Source: Acidobacteriota bacterium (GTDB lineage Bacteria > Acidobacteriota > Blastocatellia > RBC074). Taken from it: a stretch of 64,000 nt of DNA. The stretch lies in NCBI GenBank assembly GCA_016715865.1, contig JADJXM010000003.1:1-64000 (forward strand), given 5' to 3'. The notes under the pieces were generated by a model. It worked only from the letters and a program-made list of their open reading frames with translations, was not told the origin of the DNA and ran no database searches. Shown in pieces: positions 1-13,832 of this stretch (its first letter is position 1; every line of letters starts with the position of its first letter). Position numbers and translations under genes: made by a program.

Positions 1-1278
<1,278 letters not shown>

Positions 1279-1281
1279 AAA

Positions 1282-1805
1282 GCTTCCAGTTGGCAGTTTC
1301 CAGTTTCCAGTGATTTGTTCATCGGTTCGCAATTAATTTTATTAATTGATGTTACGCGGAAGAGTCCTTTAAAATCGATTTGACAAATTTTTTGGCAGCT
1401 CAAGCATATTCATCTGTGAGCCTGCAACGCAGGCTAAAGAATAAAGCCTGGGCGTGGAGCGAGGCCGTCAGGCCGAGCGGAATCCCAGGTCACGTTACAC
1501 CAGAATCACCAAGCCCACGAAGTGGGTGAAAGCCCGGACAGAACAGGCAGGCGGCAATGGGAAATCTGTCGCCCATTTCATGGGCTTGCTGGAATTATGA
1601 TACCGATACCCGGGGTTCCGCTTGGCCTGGCGGCCTCGCTTCACCACTGGCTATATGCTGCCCACCCGCTTCGCGGGTTCGGGAAAGATCAATGAATTTC
1701 CAAAAATATCGCTGCGTGACATCAGTTATTAACACCGATTCATTGGAATACATTGTTAAACGGCAATCACTGGAAACTCGAAACTGGCAACTCACATCTG
1801 GCAAC
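1282..1805. repeat. Inverted CTGGAAA/TTTCCAG heptamer arms enclosing a ~450 bp insert
   Basis: The left arm (1282-1313) contains two TTTCCAG heptamers plus degenerate copies. The right arm (1768-1805) is its reverse complement with a few mismatches (TCACTGGAAACT shared exactly). Unlike the other repeats in the window, the arms are separated by about 450 bp. The right arm ends four bases before the dihydropyrimidinase start codon, so it takes the place where a ribosome-binding site would be expected. Confidence 0.75.
1412..1680. other. Hairpin-rich non-coding element (REP-like) between the heptamer arms
   Basis: No plausible gene. The segment holds two long palindromic units that are inverted copies of each other (1447-1489 and 1609-1650, both built on CCTGG...GGAATCCC and GGCC..GGCC). 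It also holds short hairpins at 1514-1526 (CCCAC/GTGGG), 1571-1585 (GCCCA/TGGGC) and 1664-1678 (ACCCGC/GCGGGT). The arrangement suggests either a structured RNA or a REP/MITE-like mobile element. No transposase or RAYT gene is present in the window to explain it. Confidence 0.55.
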
Positions 1806-1809
1806 TATT

Positions 1810-3195
1810 ATGCGCACATTGATTACAAACGGACAGATCGTCACCGCGGTCGATAATTATGTCGCCGACATTCTGATCGATGGCGAAACGATTGCACTGA
1901 TCGGAAGAGACCTGAGGTCGATCGTCGGCGAGGTCGATCGAACGATCGATGCGAGCGGCCGGCTGGTCATTCCCGGAGGGATAGATCCGCACACGCACAT
2001 GGACCTGCCATTCGGCGGGACTTCATCTTCGGACGATTTCGAGACCGGCACCCGCGCGGCGGCTTTCGGAGGAACGACAACGATCATCGATTTCGCCGTC
2101 CAGTACCACGGACAGGCACTCAACGAAGCGCTCGATGTCTGGTTCGGAAAGGCACAGGGAAAGGCCGCGATCGATTACGGATTTCATCTTATCGTGACCG
2201 ATCTGCCTGACAATCGATTGCCCGAGCTGAAAGGGCTGATCGACCAGGGGGTGACCAGTTTCAAACTCTTCATGGCATACCCTGGAGTCTTTCTGGTCGA
2301 TGACGGAACGATCTTCAAGGCTATGACCGAAGCCGGCAATCACGGCGGGTTGGTCTGCATGCACGCGGAAAATGGTGTCGTCATTGACGTTCTGGTAAAA
2401 CGGGCAATAGCCGAAGGCAAGACCGGCCCGAAATATCACGCGCTGACACGCCCGACGAAGGCCGAAGCCGAAGGCGTTCATCGCGCGATCGCCATCGCAG
2501 AGATGGCCAACTCACCGGTCTACATCGTACACCTGAGCTGTTACGATGCGCTGATGGAGGTTCAGGCCGCACGCGACCTCGGGCTTCCAGTTTTCGCCGA
2601 AACCTGTCCCCAGTATCTGCTGCTCGATGACAGTCTCTACCAGAGCGATGATTTCGAGGGCGCGAAGTACGTCATGACGCCTCCGCTGCGCGACCGTGAG
2701 AATCATGAGCGTCTATGGCGCGGACTGCGCGGCAACGACCTGCAGGTAATCTCGACCGACCACTGCCCATTCTGCTTCAAGGAACAGAAGGAACTGGGCC
2801 GCGACGACTTCAGCAAGATCCCGAACGGCGGACCCGGCGTTGAAAACCGCATGAGCCTGATTTACCACCACGGCGTCGTCGAGGGGCGCATCGGACTCAA
2901 CCGTTTCGTCGAACTGACATCGACCGCAGCCGCCAGAATCTTCGGGCTGTTCCCTAAAAAGGGGACCGTCGCCGTCGGATCCGACGCCGACCTGGTCATC
3001 TTCGATCCCGACCGCGAACAGACGATCAGCGCCGCAACACATCACATGCGCGTCGATTACAGCGCTTATGAAGGATGGAAGGTAAAAGGAGTCACCGAAA
3101 CAGTCCTCTCGCGCGGCAGGGTGATTGTCGACAACGGCCAATGGCAGGGCAAAGCCGGCGACGGCGGATTCATCAAACGCGGGACTTTCTCCTGA
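1810..3195 (+). CDS. Dihydropyrimidinase / D-hydantoinase
   Basis: Cyclic amidohydrolase opening dihydrouracil or dihydrothymine to N-carbamoyl-beta-amino acids. The reading frame extends back to 1753, but ATG 1810 gives a 461-residue protein beginning MRTLITNGQIV, the normal family start and length. Binuclear metal centre: H61 and H63 (DPHTHMD), carbamylated K152 (TSFKLFMAYPG), H185 (HAENG), H241 (VHLSC) and D317 (STDHCPF) are all present, so the enzyme looks intact. It is followed by the TIR gene after 105 bp. No Shine-Dalgarno sequence is seen because a heptamer repeat arm occupies the leader. Hydantoinases with other ring substrates cannot be separated from dihydropyrimidinase by sequence alone; the neighbouring ureidopropionase favours pyrimidines. 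Confidence 0.9.
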   Translation: MRTLITNGQIVTAVDNYVADILIDGETIALIGRDLRSIVGEVDRTIDASGRLVIPGGIDPHTHMDLPFGGTSSSDDFETGTRAAAFGGTTTIIDFAVQYHGQALNEALDVWFGKAQGKAAIDYGFHLIVTDLPDNRLPELKGLIDQGVTSFKLFMAYPGVFLVDDGTIFKAMTEAGNHGGLVCMHAENGVVIDVLVKRAIAEGKTGPKYHALTRPTKAEAEGVHRAIAIAEMANSPVYIVHLSCYDALMEVQAARDLGLPVFAETCPQYLLLDDSLYQSDDFEGAKYVMTPPLRDRENHERLWRGLRGNDLQVISTDHCPFCFKEQKELGRDDFSKIPNGGPGVENRMSLIYHHGVVEGRIGLNRFVELTSTAAARIFGLFPKKGTVAVGSDADLVIFDPDREQTISAATHHMRVDYSAYEGWKVKGVTETVLSRGRVIVDNGQWQGKAGDGGFIKRGTFS

Positions 3196-3300
3196 ACATT
3201 CCCTGTCTGTGATAGAATAGACTGCTCCGGGCGTCGATCATGGTTTAATGCCGTGCCGGATTCGACAATCAGTCAACGGTTTCAGTCAGGAGTATCAGTG

Positions 3301-3882
<582 letters not shown>

Positions 3883-3935
3883 CCCCGCACAGAACGACCG
3901 TCCGGCAATTTCAGGACATATAAACCGCGAATGAT

Positions 3936-4568
3936 ATGTCAGATCATCAAGCCGACACAGAGCAGGCACCGGACGATGTCGTCAAAGGGGTTTTCATCAA
4001 CTGCCCTTTCGATTCAGAGTTCGAGCCGCTTTTCCAGGCAATCATCTTCTCGGTAGTTTCATGCGATTTTACGCCGCGCAGCGCGCTTGAGACCGGTACA
4101 GTCGCTGAACCGCGCATGGACCGGATCACACGTTCCATCTTCTCCTCGAAATATTCCATTCACGACCTGTCACGATGTAAAGGCGAAGGAAACGAGCAGC
4201 TCGCCCGATTCAACATGCCACTCGAACTGGGGATTGCAATGGCGCGCCGGTACGAGACGCGCAACAGCAAAGACCAGCATGACTGGCTGCTCCTCGTCCC
4301 GGATGGCCACGTTTACCTGAAAGTCATCTCCGATCTGGCGGGATTCGATCCGATGAAGTATGACGGTTCAGTTGAAACGATCATCCAAAGAGTAATCTCG
4401 TGGCTGGCGACGCGACCTGACACAACCCCGCCGCCGACTCCCAAATCAGTGCTCGACTCTCTGCCTGAATTTGTTCACGAATATGAGCAGTTAAAGAACA
4501 ACTGGGGAGACGATCCTCCCTGGCCATATGTCGTCGAGGCTGCAAGGAAAGCCGCTCCCAAAACATGA
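3936..4568 (+). CDS. Uncharacterised VFINCPFD/RFNMPxELG family protein (possibly TIR-like fold)
   Basis: A 210-residue soluble protein of a family I recognise only by its motifs: VFINCPFD at 19-26, SIHDLSR at 74-80 and RFNMPLELG at 91-99. A hydrophobic strand DWLLLVPD at 116-123, a helical stretch to about 160 and a proline-rich linker (TTPPPTP) follow, and the C-terminal tail is basic. The alternation of short strands with a conserved Asn/Asp-bearing first loop resembles TIR or nucleoside-deoxyribosyltransferase-like Rossmann folds, but this is inference. No function is assigned. Position immediately after a TIR gene suggests the two form a functional pair, perhaps defensive. It ends 24 bp before the permease gene, with a solo heptamer arm filling that gap. 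Confidence 0.7.
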   Translation: MSDHQADTEQAPDDVVKGVFINCPFDSEFEPLFQAIIFSVVSCDFTPRSALETGTVAEPRMDRITRSIFSSKYSIHDLSRCKGEGNEQLARFNMPLELGIAMARRYETRNSKDQHDWLLLVPDGHVYLKVISDLAGFDPMKYDGSVETIIQRVISWLATRPDTTPPPTPKSVLDSLPEFVHEYEQLKNNWGDDPPWPYVVEAARKAAPKT

Positions 4569-4571
4569 TCC

Positions 4572-4592
4572 GCTTTCTACTTTTTACTTTTT
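4572..4592. repeat. Solo heptamer arm (CTTTCTA-CTTTTTA-CTTTTTA type)
   Basis: Three heptamer units of the CTTTNTA class fill the gap between the VFINCPFD gene and the permease, running directly into the permease start codon. No matching inverted arm is present nearby, unlike at 9469 or 44012. The strand orientation matches the right-hand arms elsewhere. Confidence 0.7.
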
Positions 4593-6086
4593 ATGGATTT
4601 CATCGAACTGACAAAGGATGTTTCGTCGAGCCCGCTCTGGAATCGCGACCTGGCGCCGACGACAATCAAAGAGCGCACGTGGTCGACGTGGAATATCGCG
4701 GCGCTCTGGATCGGGATGAGCGTAGTCATCACGACCTACACACTGGCCGGCGGCTTCATCGGCGCGGGGATGACGTGGAGCCAGGCCATGCTGACCATTC
4801 TGCTTGGCAACAGCATCGTGCTCATACCGATGATCCTCAACGCGCATGCGGGGACGAAATACGGAGTCTCATTTCCGGTGCTCTGCCGGGCTTCATTCGG
4901 GACGGTAGGAGCGAACGTGCCGGCGATCCTGCGCGCAATCGTCGCCTGCGGCTGGTTCGGGATTCAAACATGGATCGGCGGCGCGGCGATCGACGCGCTT
5001 TTCGGGGCGATCTGGAGCGGATGGAACGGGATCTTCGGCGGCGCGTCAATCCTTGATGTCGCCATCCACACGTGGATCGCCTGCACAGTCTTCTGGCTGA
5101 TCGAGGTTCTGATCATCATCCGCGGAATCGAGGGGATCAAACATCTGGAATCATGGGCGGCGCCGCTACTGTTGCTCGGCGGCGTAATGCTGCTGGTCTG
5201 GGCGTCAACACGCGCCGGTGGAATGGGAAGGGCCCTGGACGCATCGAGCGCGCTGCAAAGAGGGAGCGGAAATTTCTGGGCGATCTTTCCAGGGGCCCTG
5301 ACCGCCTCGGTCGGGTACTGGGCGACGCTGAGCCTGAACATTCCGGACTTCACGCGCTATGCCCGATCGCAGAGGTCGCAGATGCTCGGTCAAGCGCTCG
5401 GCTTGCCGTTCACCATGACTGCCTTTGCCTTCATCGGAGTCGCGGTTACGAGCGCCACGATTCTGATCTATGGCGAAGCCATACCCGATCCCGTCGCGCT
5501 GATGAAGCGATTCGACTCGCTGCCGGTGATACTTTTCGGCGCCGTCGTCATCTTCGCCGCTCAGATCTCGACCAATATGGCGGCCAACGTCGTCTCGCCG
5601 TCGAACGATTTCTCAAATCTCAATCCGAAGCTCATCTCATATGTCGGCGGCGGATTGATTACGGCCTTCATCGGGATTCTGATGATGCCCTGGAAACTAC
5701 TGGCAACGGCTGGCGACTATATCTTCACGTGGCTGATCGGTTATTCGGCCCTTATGGGCGCAATTGCGGGGATACTTATCTGCGATTACTGGCTGCTTCG
5801 CCGCCAGCGGCTGGACCTTGAATCACTTTATGATCCGAAAGGACAGTACAGCTACACCGGAGGCGTCAACTGGCGCGCGATCATGGCAATGGTCATCGCC
5901 ATCGCTCCCGTCGTGCCGGGTTTCCTGCACGCGGCCTCGACGCCCGGCGGACAGGTGTCCGATCCGGGCTTGTCTGACCGGCTCTACGATTATGCATGGT
6001 TCATAACCTTCGGCATCGGTTTCCTGGTCTATCTCGGCCTTATGAAGGCTCACAAGCCGGACAACCTGCCCACCAAAGAGGAGTGA
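4593..6086 (+). CDS. NCS1-family nucleobase/hydantoin/allantoin permease
   Basis: Inner-membrane secondary transporter (497 residues, about 12 hydrophobic segments) of the nucleobase:cation symporter-1 family (uracil, cytosine, allantoin, hydantoin). Diagnostic stretches are HAGTKYGVSFPVLCRASFG (85-103), ACGWFGIQTWIGG (118-130) and the FSNLNPKLISYVGGG region. Its place between ring-opening and carbamoyl-hydrolysing enzymes indicates uptake of the pathway substrate, most simply uracil, thymine or a dihydropyrimidine/hydantoin. The stop codon is only 2 bp from the next start, so it is translationally linked to the ureidopropionase. No Shine-Dalgarno is visible because a heptamer repeat abuts the ATG; a weaker start further in is possible but would lose the conserved N-terminus. 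Confidence 0.9.
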   Translation: MDFIELTKDVSSSPLWNRDLAPTTIKERTWSTWNIAALWIGMSVVITTYTLAGGFIGAGMTWSQAMLTILLGNSIVLIPMILNAHAGTKYGVSFPVLCRASFGTVGANVPAILRAIVACGWFGIQTWIGGAAIDALFGAIWSGWNGIFGGASILDVAIHTWIACTVFWLIEVLIIIRGIEGIKHLESWAAPLLLLGGVMLLVWASTRAGGMGRALDASSALQRGSGNFWAIFPGALTASVGYWATLSLNIPDFTRYARSQRSQMLGQALGLPFTMTAFAFIGVAVTSATILIYGEAIPDPVALMKRFDSLPVILFGAVVIFAAQISTNMAANVVSPSNDFSNLNPKLISYVGGGLITAFIGILMMPWKLLATAGDYIFTWLIGYSALMGAIAGILICDYWLLRRQRLDLESLYDPKGQYSYTGGVNWRAIMAMVIAIAPVVPGFLHAASTPGGQVSDPGLSDRLYDYAWFITFGIGFLVYLGLMKAHKPDNLPTKEE

Positions 6087-6088
6087 AT

Positions 6089-6958
<870 letters not shown>

Positions 6959-6973
6959 CAGAGGAAATTCACG

Positions 6974-7969
6974 ATGTTAGATTTCGGCATAACCTTCAAA
7001 CCCGACATGACGCCCGATCGTATCGTCAACATCACTAGACAGGCTGAAGAGGCCGGATTCAGCTACGGCTGGATCTTCGATTCGCATGTTTTGTGGAAGG
7101 ACCCCTACCCGCTGCTGACGCTCATGGCGGCAAACACCCGGAAAATGCGAATGGGAACTTGCGTCACAAATCCCGTTGTGCGCGATCCGTCCGTCACTGC
7201 GAGCCTGCTGGCGACGCTCAACCAGATCTCCGGCGGGCGCATGGAGATGGGCATCGGGCGCGGTGACAGCTCACGTCGCGTAATGGGCAAAAAACCCACG
7301 ACGCTCGCCAACCTTGAAGAATCCGTGCGCATGATCAGAGACCTCTGCGCCGGAAATGAGGTCGATTACGAAGGACAAACTATCCGCCTGGACTGGGCGG
7401 ATGAGGGCGTTCCGCCGGTCTGGGTCGCGGGATACGGTCCGAAAGCCCTGCGCTGCGCGGGTCGCATCGGAGACGGCGTCATCCTCCAGTTCGCCGATCC
7501 CTATCTCATCAAGTGGTGCCTCAATTTCGTTCGCGAAGGCGCCGAAGAGGCCGGCCGCGATTTCAGCAAAATAGAAGTCATGTCTGCGGCCCCGGTCTGG
7601 GTATCGGATGATCTGAATCTGGCCCGCGATCGCGTCCGCTGGTTTCCGGCGCTCGTCTCGAATCACGTAGTCGATCTCGTTTCGAGATACAAACCTGAGG
7701 AGCTTCCGCCAGAATTGACCGCCTATATCAGTGACAGAAAAGGATACGACTACCTTCATCACGCCAGGGTCGGAAGCGAGAACGCCGAATTCGTGAGCGA
7801 TGAAGTGGTCGACCGTTTCTGCATCGTCGGCCCTGTCGAAGAGCACCTGCGCCGGCTGAAGGAACTTGAATCGATCGGAGTGACCCAGTTCAATATCTAC
7901 CTGATGTGCGGCGATGAGGAACAAACGGTCGAACTATACGGTGAAAAAGTGATTCCCGTCTGTCATTAG
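6974..7969 (+). CDS. Luciferase-like (LLM) flavin/F420-type oxidoreductase of the pyrimidine-cluster subfamily
   Basis: A 331-residue TIM-barrel oxidoreductase resembling 5,10-methylenetetrahydromethanopterin reductases: opening MLDFGITFKPD, TCVTNPVVRDPSVTA around residues 56-70 and GGRMEMGIGRGDS following. From memory, a TIGRFAM subfamily of putative F420-dependent LLM enzymes is often encoded beside dihydropyrimidinases; its reaction is not established. It follows the ureidopropionase after 15 bp with a GAGGAA ribosome-binding site, so it is part of the operon. It might act on a pathway intermediate or supply the missing dihydropyrimidine dehydrogenase step, but nothing in the sequence proves this. 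Whether it uses F420 or FMN cannot be read directly. Confidence 0.8.
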   Translation: MLDFGITFKPDMTPDRIVNITRQAEEAGFSYGWIFDSHVLWKDPYPLLTLMAANTRKMRMGTCVTNPVVRDPSVTASLLATLNQISGGRMEMGIGRGDSSRRVMGKKPTTLANLEESVRMIRDLCAGNEVDYEGQTIRLDWADEGVPPVWVAGYGPKALRCAGRIGDGVILQFADPYLIKWCLNFVREGAEEAGRDFSKIEVMSAAPVWVSDDLNLARDRVRWFPALVSNHVVDLVSRYKPEELPPELTAYISDRKGYDYLHHARVGSENAEFVSDEVVDRFCIVGPVEEHLRRLKELESIGVTQFNIYLMCGDEEQTVELYGEKVIPVCH

Positions 7970-7985
7970 CAATACGGAGGTAAAT

Positions 7986-9467
<1,482 letters not shown>

Positions 9468-9468
9468 A

Positions 9469-9554
9469 TGAGTAGAAAGTAGAAAGTACAAAGTATAAAG
9501 TATAAAGGTGGATCTTCTCTTTGTACTTTCTACTTTATACTTTGTACTTTCTAC

Positions 9555-9557
<3 letters not shown>
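9469..9557. repeat. Palindrome of GTAGAAA/GTATAAA/GTACAAA heptamers between convergent genes
   Basis: Both ends read TGAGTAGAAAGTA inwards. Five tandem heptamers on the left (GTAGAAA, GTAGAAA, GTACAAA, GTATAAA, GTATAAA) are mirrored on the right, around a short centre. The right edge (TCA at 9555-9557) is the stop codon of the minus-strand MFS gene and the left edge lies one base after the mmsA stop. It may act as a bidirectional terminator, although no clear U-tract follows. Confidence 0.9.
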
Positions 9558-10859
<1,302 letters not shown>

Positions 10860-10903
10860 TTGCCACCATCCCTCAAGATCATTCATCATCCCGCCCGCAA
10901 GAA

Positions 10904-11356
10904 TCAGGGCAAGGGATTCAAATCAGGCTCGACCCAGCCGGCCCGCGCTTCCGGCGACATGAGCCGCTCTTTGCTGTAGTGCTTGAACGGGCGACTGCCA
11001 TCCGCAAAGTTCTCAGCCAGCCCGTTGATCAACTGAACGAGCGAACATTCCAGCCTGGCCTGCGAAAGCCAGGCACGCAAAACCCGAATCCAGAAGAGAG
11101 TGATCGTTTCGTGGTAACCGCTCACAGGCGTCGATACAACGCCGTGAGCCACGTTGTAAGCCAGGATCCCATCGCGCATTCGCTTAATCGCCTCTTCCTC
11201 GGGATGACAGATCAGATACCACGATGCCACAACCAGATGAGCCCGATGCGTCCAGCGCTCGCGCTGCAATGTTCCATCCTCGAACCCTCGAATCAACGTC
11301 TCTATCTCGCTGAAGCTGGTGAATTCTTCCCTCGCTGCATACGCCGTTGAACGCAT
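10904..11356 (-). CDS. Conserved hypothetical protein with WTHRAHL and GYHET motifs
   Basis: A 150-residue soluble protein I cannot assign. Conserved-looking features are WTHRAHLVVASWYL (about 34-47), the GYHETITLFW stretch (85-94) and a C-terminal FKHYSKERLMS. Three histidines and a glutamate in such motifs could bind a metal, but this is speculative. ATG 11356 is chosen because AAAGGAAG precedes it and the family-like sequence begins there; the frame is open to 11455. It lies 45 bp downstream of the MFS start and could be cotranscribed with it. Its leader contains several strong hairpins. Confidence 0.65.
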   Translation of the reverse strand: MRSTAYAAREEFTSFSEIETLIRGFEDGTLQRERWTHRAHLVVASWYLICHPEEEAIKRMRDGILAYNVAHGVVSTPVSGYHETITLFWIRVLRAWLSQARLECSLVQLINGLAENFADGSRPFKHYSKERLMSPEARAGWVEPDLNPLP

Positions 11357-11781
11357 ATTGCTTCCTTTCTTATTGGTTGTAATTTCCGCGATCGGGACAG
11401 ACCTCTCCCGGGACATGAGAAGGTCTCTATCGAAACCGCCCACGCCATCAGGCACATGCCCTCAAAATCGCATGTTATTGATGATTCGCTTCCGCCCGTT
11501 GCACTGTTTGTTGCCGGATCGCTGCCGTCAACAGGCCATTTAGGCCTGCTCGACGGCAATTCGCGAACCGCGACAACTGAGACGACGGCTGGACTCTCAC
11601 CAGCTACTGGCGGCGTGCCATTTCGATCACGCCGTGCCTCGAATACTTTGGCTTCGTCACCTCAATCCCTCAAACTGCGCACCTGCAAGATACTCAGTTT
11701 CAATTATCAATCAGCCAGGCCAGCTGTGTCGGCTGAGGACGCTCTGATTCAACTGCAGCAAAAAACCGTCCCAAAAACTAA
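11357..11781 (-). other. Structured leader or unidentified RNA upstream of the WTHRAHL gene
   Basis: No convincing coding frame. Hairpins visible in order: TGCCGTC..CAGGCC pairing with GGCCTG..GACGGCA (11523-11558), GCTGG/CCAGC (11588-11604) and CGGCGTG/CACGCCG (11611-11634). Read on the minus strand these precede the hypothetical gene by 170-280 bases. They could form a riboswitch-like leader, a small RNA, or a remnant of a mobile element. No known class was recognised with confidence. Confidence 0.4.
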
Positions 11782-11826
11782 AACCCCGACCGGTTTTCCT
11801 TTCGGATACCGGCCGGGGTTCTTTTT
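11782..11826. terminator. Rho-independent terminator hairpin (probably bidirectional)
   Basis: AACCCCG(A)CCGGT at 11782-11794 pairs with ACCGG(C)CGGGGTT at 11808-11820 with one mismatch, followed on the plus strand by CTTTTT and on the minus strand by a T-rich run. No plus-strand gene ends here, so it more likely ends the folD-coaE transcript or an unrecognised RNA. Confidence 0.7.
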
Positions 11827-12279
11827 CCCAGGTTTTCGAGATTTCTATGACGTCAGTTGAAATCTCTTTCGGTATCCATTTATATGTATATCCGGATTCA
11901 CTCGCTCCGGAGTCGCCTGCTGGACATCTTGTTGACGTACGGTCGCAAGGCTCATGTCAATTCGGGAACCGGCCAGATGGCAAACATCGACAATCCACCA
12001 CTTCGCGGCTCCCGCCGGCACTGTGTGGATCACGTTGTTTCGTCCATTGTTTTTCATGGTATTTCTCATGATTTCCATCTGCCGTTTACTTTAAAAAGCT
12101 TATATCTGCATTAACTCTCATTCCCGGAGCGCTATTTAACCGCTTTTACGCTCGTTAATCGAATCGGGAATTTAGCACAGGGCAGTCAGGCAGTCAACAA
12201 ATTATTTCTGAAATGTCAAGTATATTTCGCGATAGCTATGATGAAAAATTTTAATCATAGAACTTTTATATAATTGATA
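11827..12279. other. AT-rich intergenic region without a recognisable gene
   Basis: The stretch between the terminator and coaE contains only short open frames on both strands (the longest, 77 codons on the minus strand at 11845-12078, has no ribosome-binding site or family resemblance). The last 150 bases before coaE are very AT-rich. Nothing else is supported. Confidence 0.5.
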
Positions 12280-12894
12280 TTATTTCGAATCCTGCACCAT
12301 CGCCCGCAGTCGGGCATGAATCGATTCAACCTGCCTGCGCGTGTCCTCAAACCCATGTGAAGTATCGATCGAGAAATCAGCGAACTTCAGTTTCTCGGCG
12401 GTCGGCATCTGGGCGGCGATACGTGTCTTCGCCTGTTGCTCGGTCAATGAATTTCGCGTCATCAACCGCTGCAACTGAAGCTCCGGTTCACACCACGCCA
12501 CGATCACCTTGTCAAAACGGCGATATGACCCGGTCTCGATCATGAGCGCCGCATCGACGATGACGATCGCATCAGGATGGCGGCGTTCGACCTCAGCGAA
12601 CCATTCCGCCTGGGCCTCGAAGACACGCGGGTGAACGATCGAATTCAACCGCTCACGCTGAGCTTTATCAGCAAAAACGATGGATCCGATTCTGGCCCGA
12701 TCAAGTCTGCCGTCAGGGCCGATGACATCCTCGCCGAAATGCGCGACGATCTCGTCGAATGCCGGTCGCCCCGGCTCCATGACCTCATGCGCGACCTGAT
12801 CCGCATCCGTGACTTCGCATCCCAGTTCGCGGAAGAGAGATAAAATGTAGGATTTTCCGGTCGCAATGCCGCCTGTCAGACCAACTTTGAGCAT
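12280..12894 (-). CDS. coaE: Dephospho-CoA kinase
   Basis: Phosphorylates the 3'-hydroxyl of dephospho-CoA, the last step of CoA synthesis. The 204-residue length is typical. The P-loop GLTGGIATGKS is at 5-15 and DADQVAHEV at 30-38; the lid region has the TRNSLTEQQAKTRIAAQMP segment characteristic of CoaE. The frame extends to 13002 inside folD, but ATG 12894 starts two bases after the folD stop and gives the standard MLKVGLTGG start, indicating translational coupling with folD. Cytoplasmic housekeeping enzyme. Confidence 0.95.
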   Translation of the reverse strand: MLKVGLTGGIATGKSYILSLFRELGCEVTDADQVAHEVMEPGRPAFDEIVAHFGEDVIGPDGRLDRARIGSIVFADKAQRERLNSIVHPRVFEAQAEWFAEVERRHPDAIVIVDAALMIETGSYRRFDKVIVAWCEPELQLQRLMTRNSLTEQQAKTRIAAQMPTAEKLKFADFSIDTSHGFEDTRRQVESIHARLRAMVQDSK

Positions 12895-12896
12895 GG

Positions 12897-13832
12897 TTAA
12901 GCAGTTCGTTTGAGCCGGCGCATTTCCGCTGCGCTGATGGTGTTTTTCATGAGCATGGCGATCGTCAGTGGACCGACTCCGCCTGGAACTGGCGTCAGCC
13001 ATGAGGCCTTTTCGGCCACGGTGCGAGGTTCGACGTCACCAACCAGGGTATAGCCACGTTTGCTGAGGTCCTCCATCCGTTTGGGTTGTTCAGCGTCGCT
13101 GAATATGCGTCTGATCTCTTCTTCTGTCGTAGCTTTATTCATGCCGACATCGACGACGACCGCGCCATCGCGAACGAAATCTCCCGTGACCATGGCCGTT
13201 CGCCCAATTGCCGCAATCAGAATATCGGCCTGCCTTGCAACCGCCGGCAGATCCTTCGTCCGGGAATGGCAGATGGTCACAGTCGCGTGACGGTGCAGCA
13301 GCAGCATGGCCATAGGTTTGCCGACTATGTCGCTACGTCCTATGACTACAGCGTTGGCACCGGCCAGTGGAACCTTGTAATAGTCCAGTAGAGCCATAAC
13401 CCCTGCGGGAGTACAGGCGACGAGCGCGTCATCTCCACGCACCAGCTTGCCGACGTTGTATGCATGAAAGCCGTCGACATCCTTCGCCGGATCGACAGCC
13501 TCCAGAATCCGGCGCGTCTCGATCTGCGGCGGCAACGGCAGCTGGACCAGAATCCCGTCGATCTCGTCCCTGCTGTTAAGGTCGTCAACGAGTTGCAGCA
13601 ACCGCTCAGTTGTCGTATCGGCCGGCAACTCATACTTCTCTGAATGAAGCCCCAGTGCCTGGCATGTTTTGACCTTGCTCCCGACATACACTTTCGATGC
13701 CGGATTATCTCCAACCATAACCACCGCCAGACCCGGCTTGACGCCCAGTTCCGCCAGTTCAATCACACGCGCCGCTACAGTCTGCTTGATATGCTCCGCC
13801 ACCTCGGCCCCGTTCAACACCTGTGCTGTCAT
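12897..13832 (-). CDS. folD: Bifunctional methylenetetrahydrofolate dehydrogenase/cyclohydrolase
   Basis: Interconverts 5,10-methylene-, methenyl- and 10-formyl-tetrahydrofolate for purine and formyl-Met synthesis. The 311-residue protein has Y49 and K53 (KVYVGSKVK) of the active site, GILVQLPLPP, the PAKDVDGFH segment, GRSDIVGKPMAMLL for NADP binding and the C-terminal PVPGGVGPLTIAMLM. The frame runs to 13940; ATG 13832 is selected because GGAGGA precedes it and MTAQVLNG matches the family start. It is the first gene of a folD-coaE pair. Confidence 0.96.
   Translation of the reverse strand: MTAQVLNGAEVAEHIKQTVAARVIELAELGVKPGLAVVMVGDNPASKVYVGSKVKTCQALGLHSEKYELPADTTTERLLQLVDDLNSRDEIDGILVQLPLPPQIETRRILEAVDPAKDVDGFHAYNVGKLVRGDDALVACTPAGVMALLDYYKVPLAGANAVVIGRSDIVGKPMAMLLLHRHATVTICHSRTKDLPAVARQADILIAAIGRTAMVTGDFVRDGAVVVDVGMNKATTEEEIRRIFSDAEQPKRMEDLSKRGYTLVGDVEPRTVAEKASWLTPVPGGVGPLTIAMLMKNTISAAEMRRLKRTA

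Noticed and set aside
1753..1809. Extended N-terminus of dihydropyrimidinase from 1753
   Set aside because: The additional 19 codons lie in heptamer repeat DNA and are absent from the family.
11588..11634. Possible group II intron or riboswitch fragment (GGTGAGAGTCC on the minus strand)
   Set aside because: No domain V-like hairpin, reverse transcriptase or known riboswitch core was found; kept only as an unexplained structured leader.
11456..11860. 134-codon plus-strand frame across the 11.5-11.8 kb gap
   Set aside because: Low-complexity composition, no family features, and it runs through an intrinsic terminator hairpin.
11845..12078. 77-codon minus-strand frame
   Set aside because: No RBS and no recognisable motif; may be chance in an AT-rich gap.
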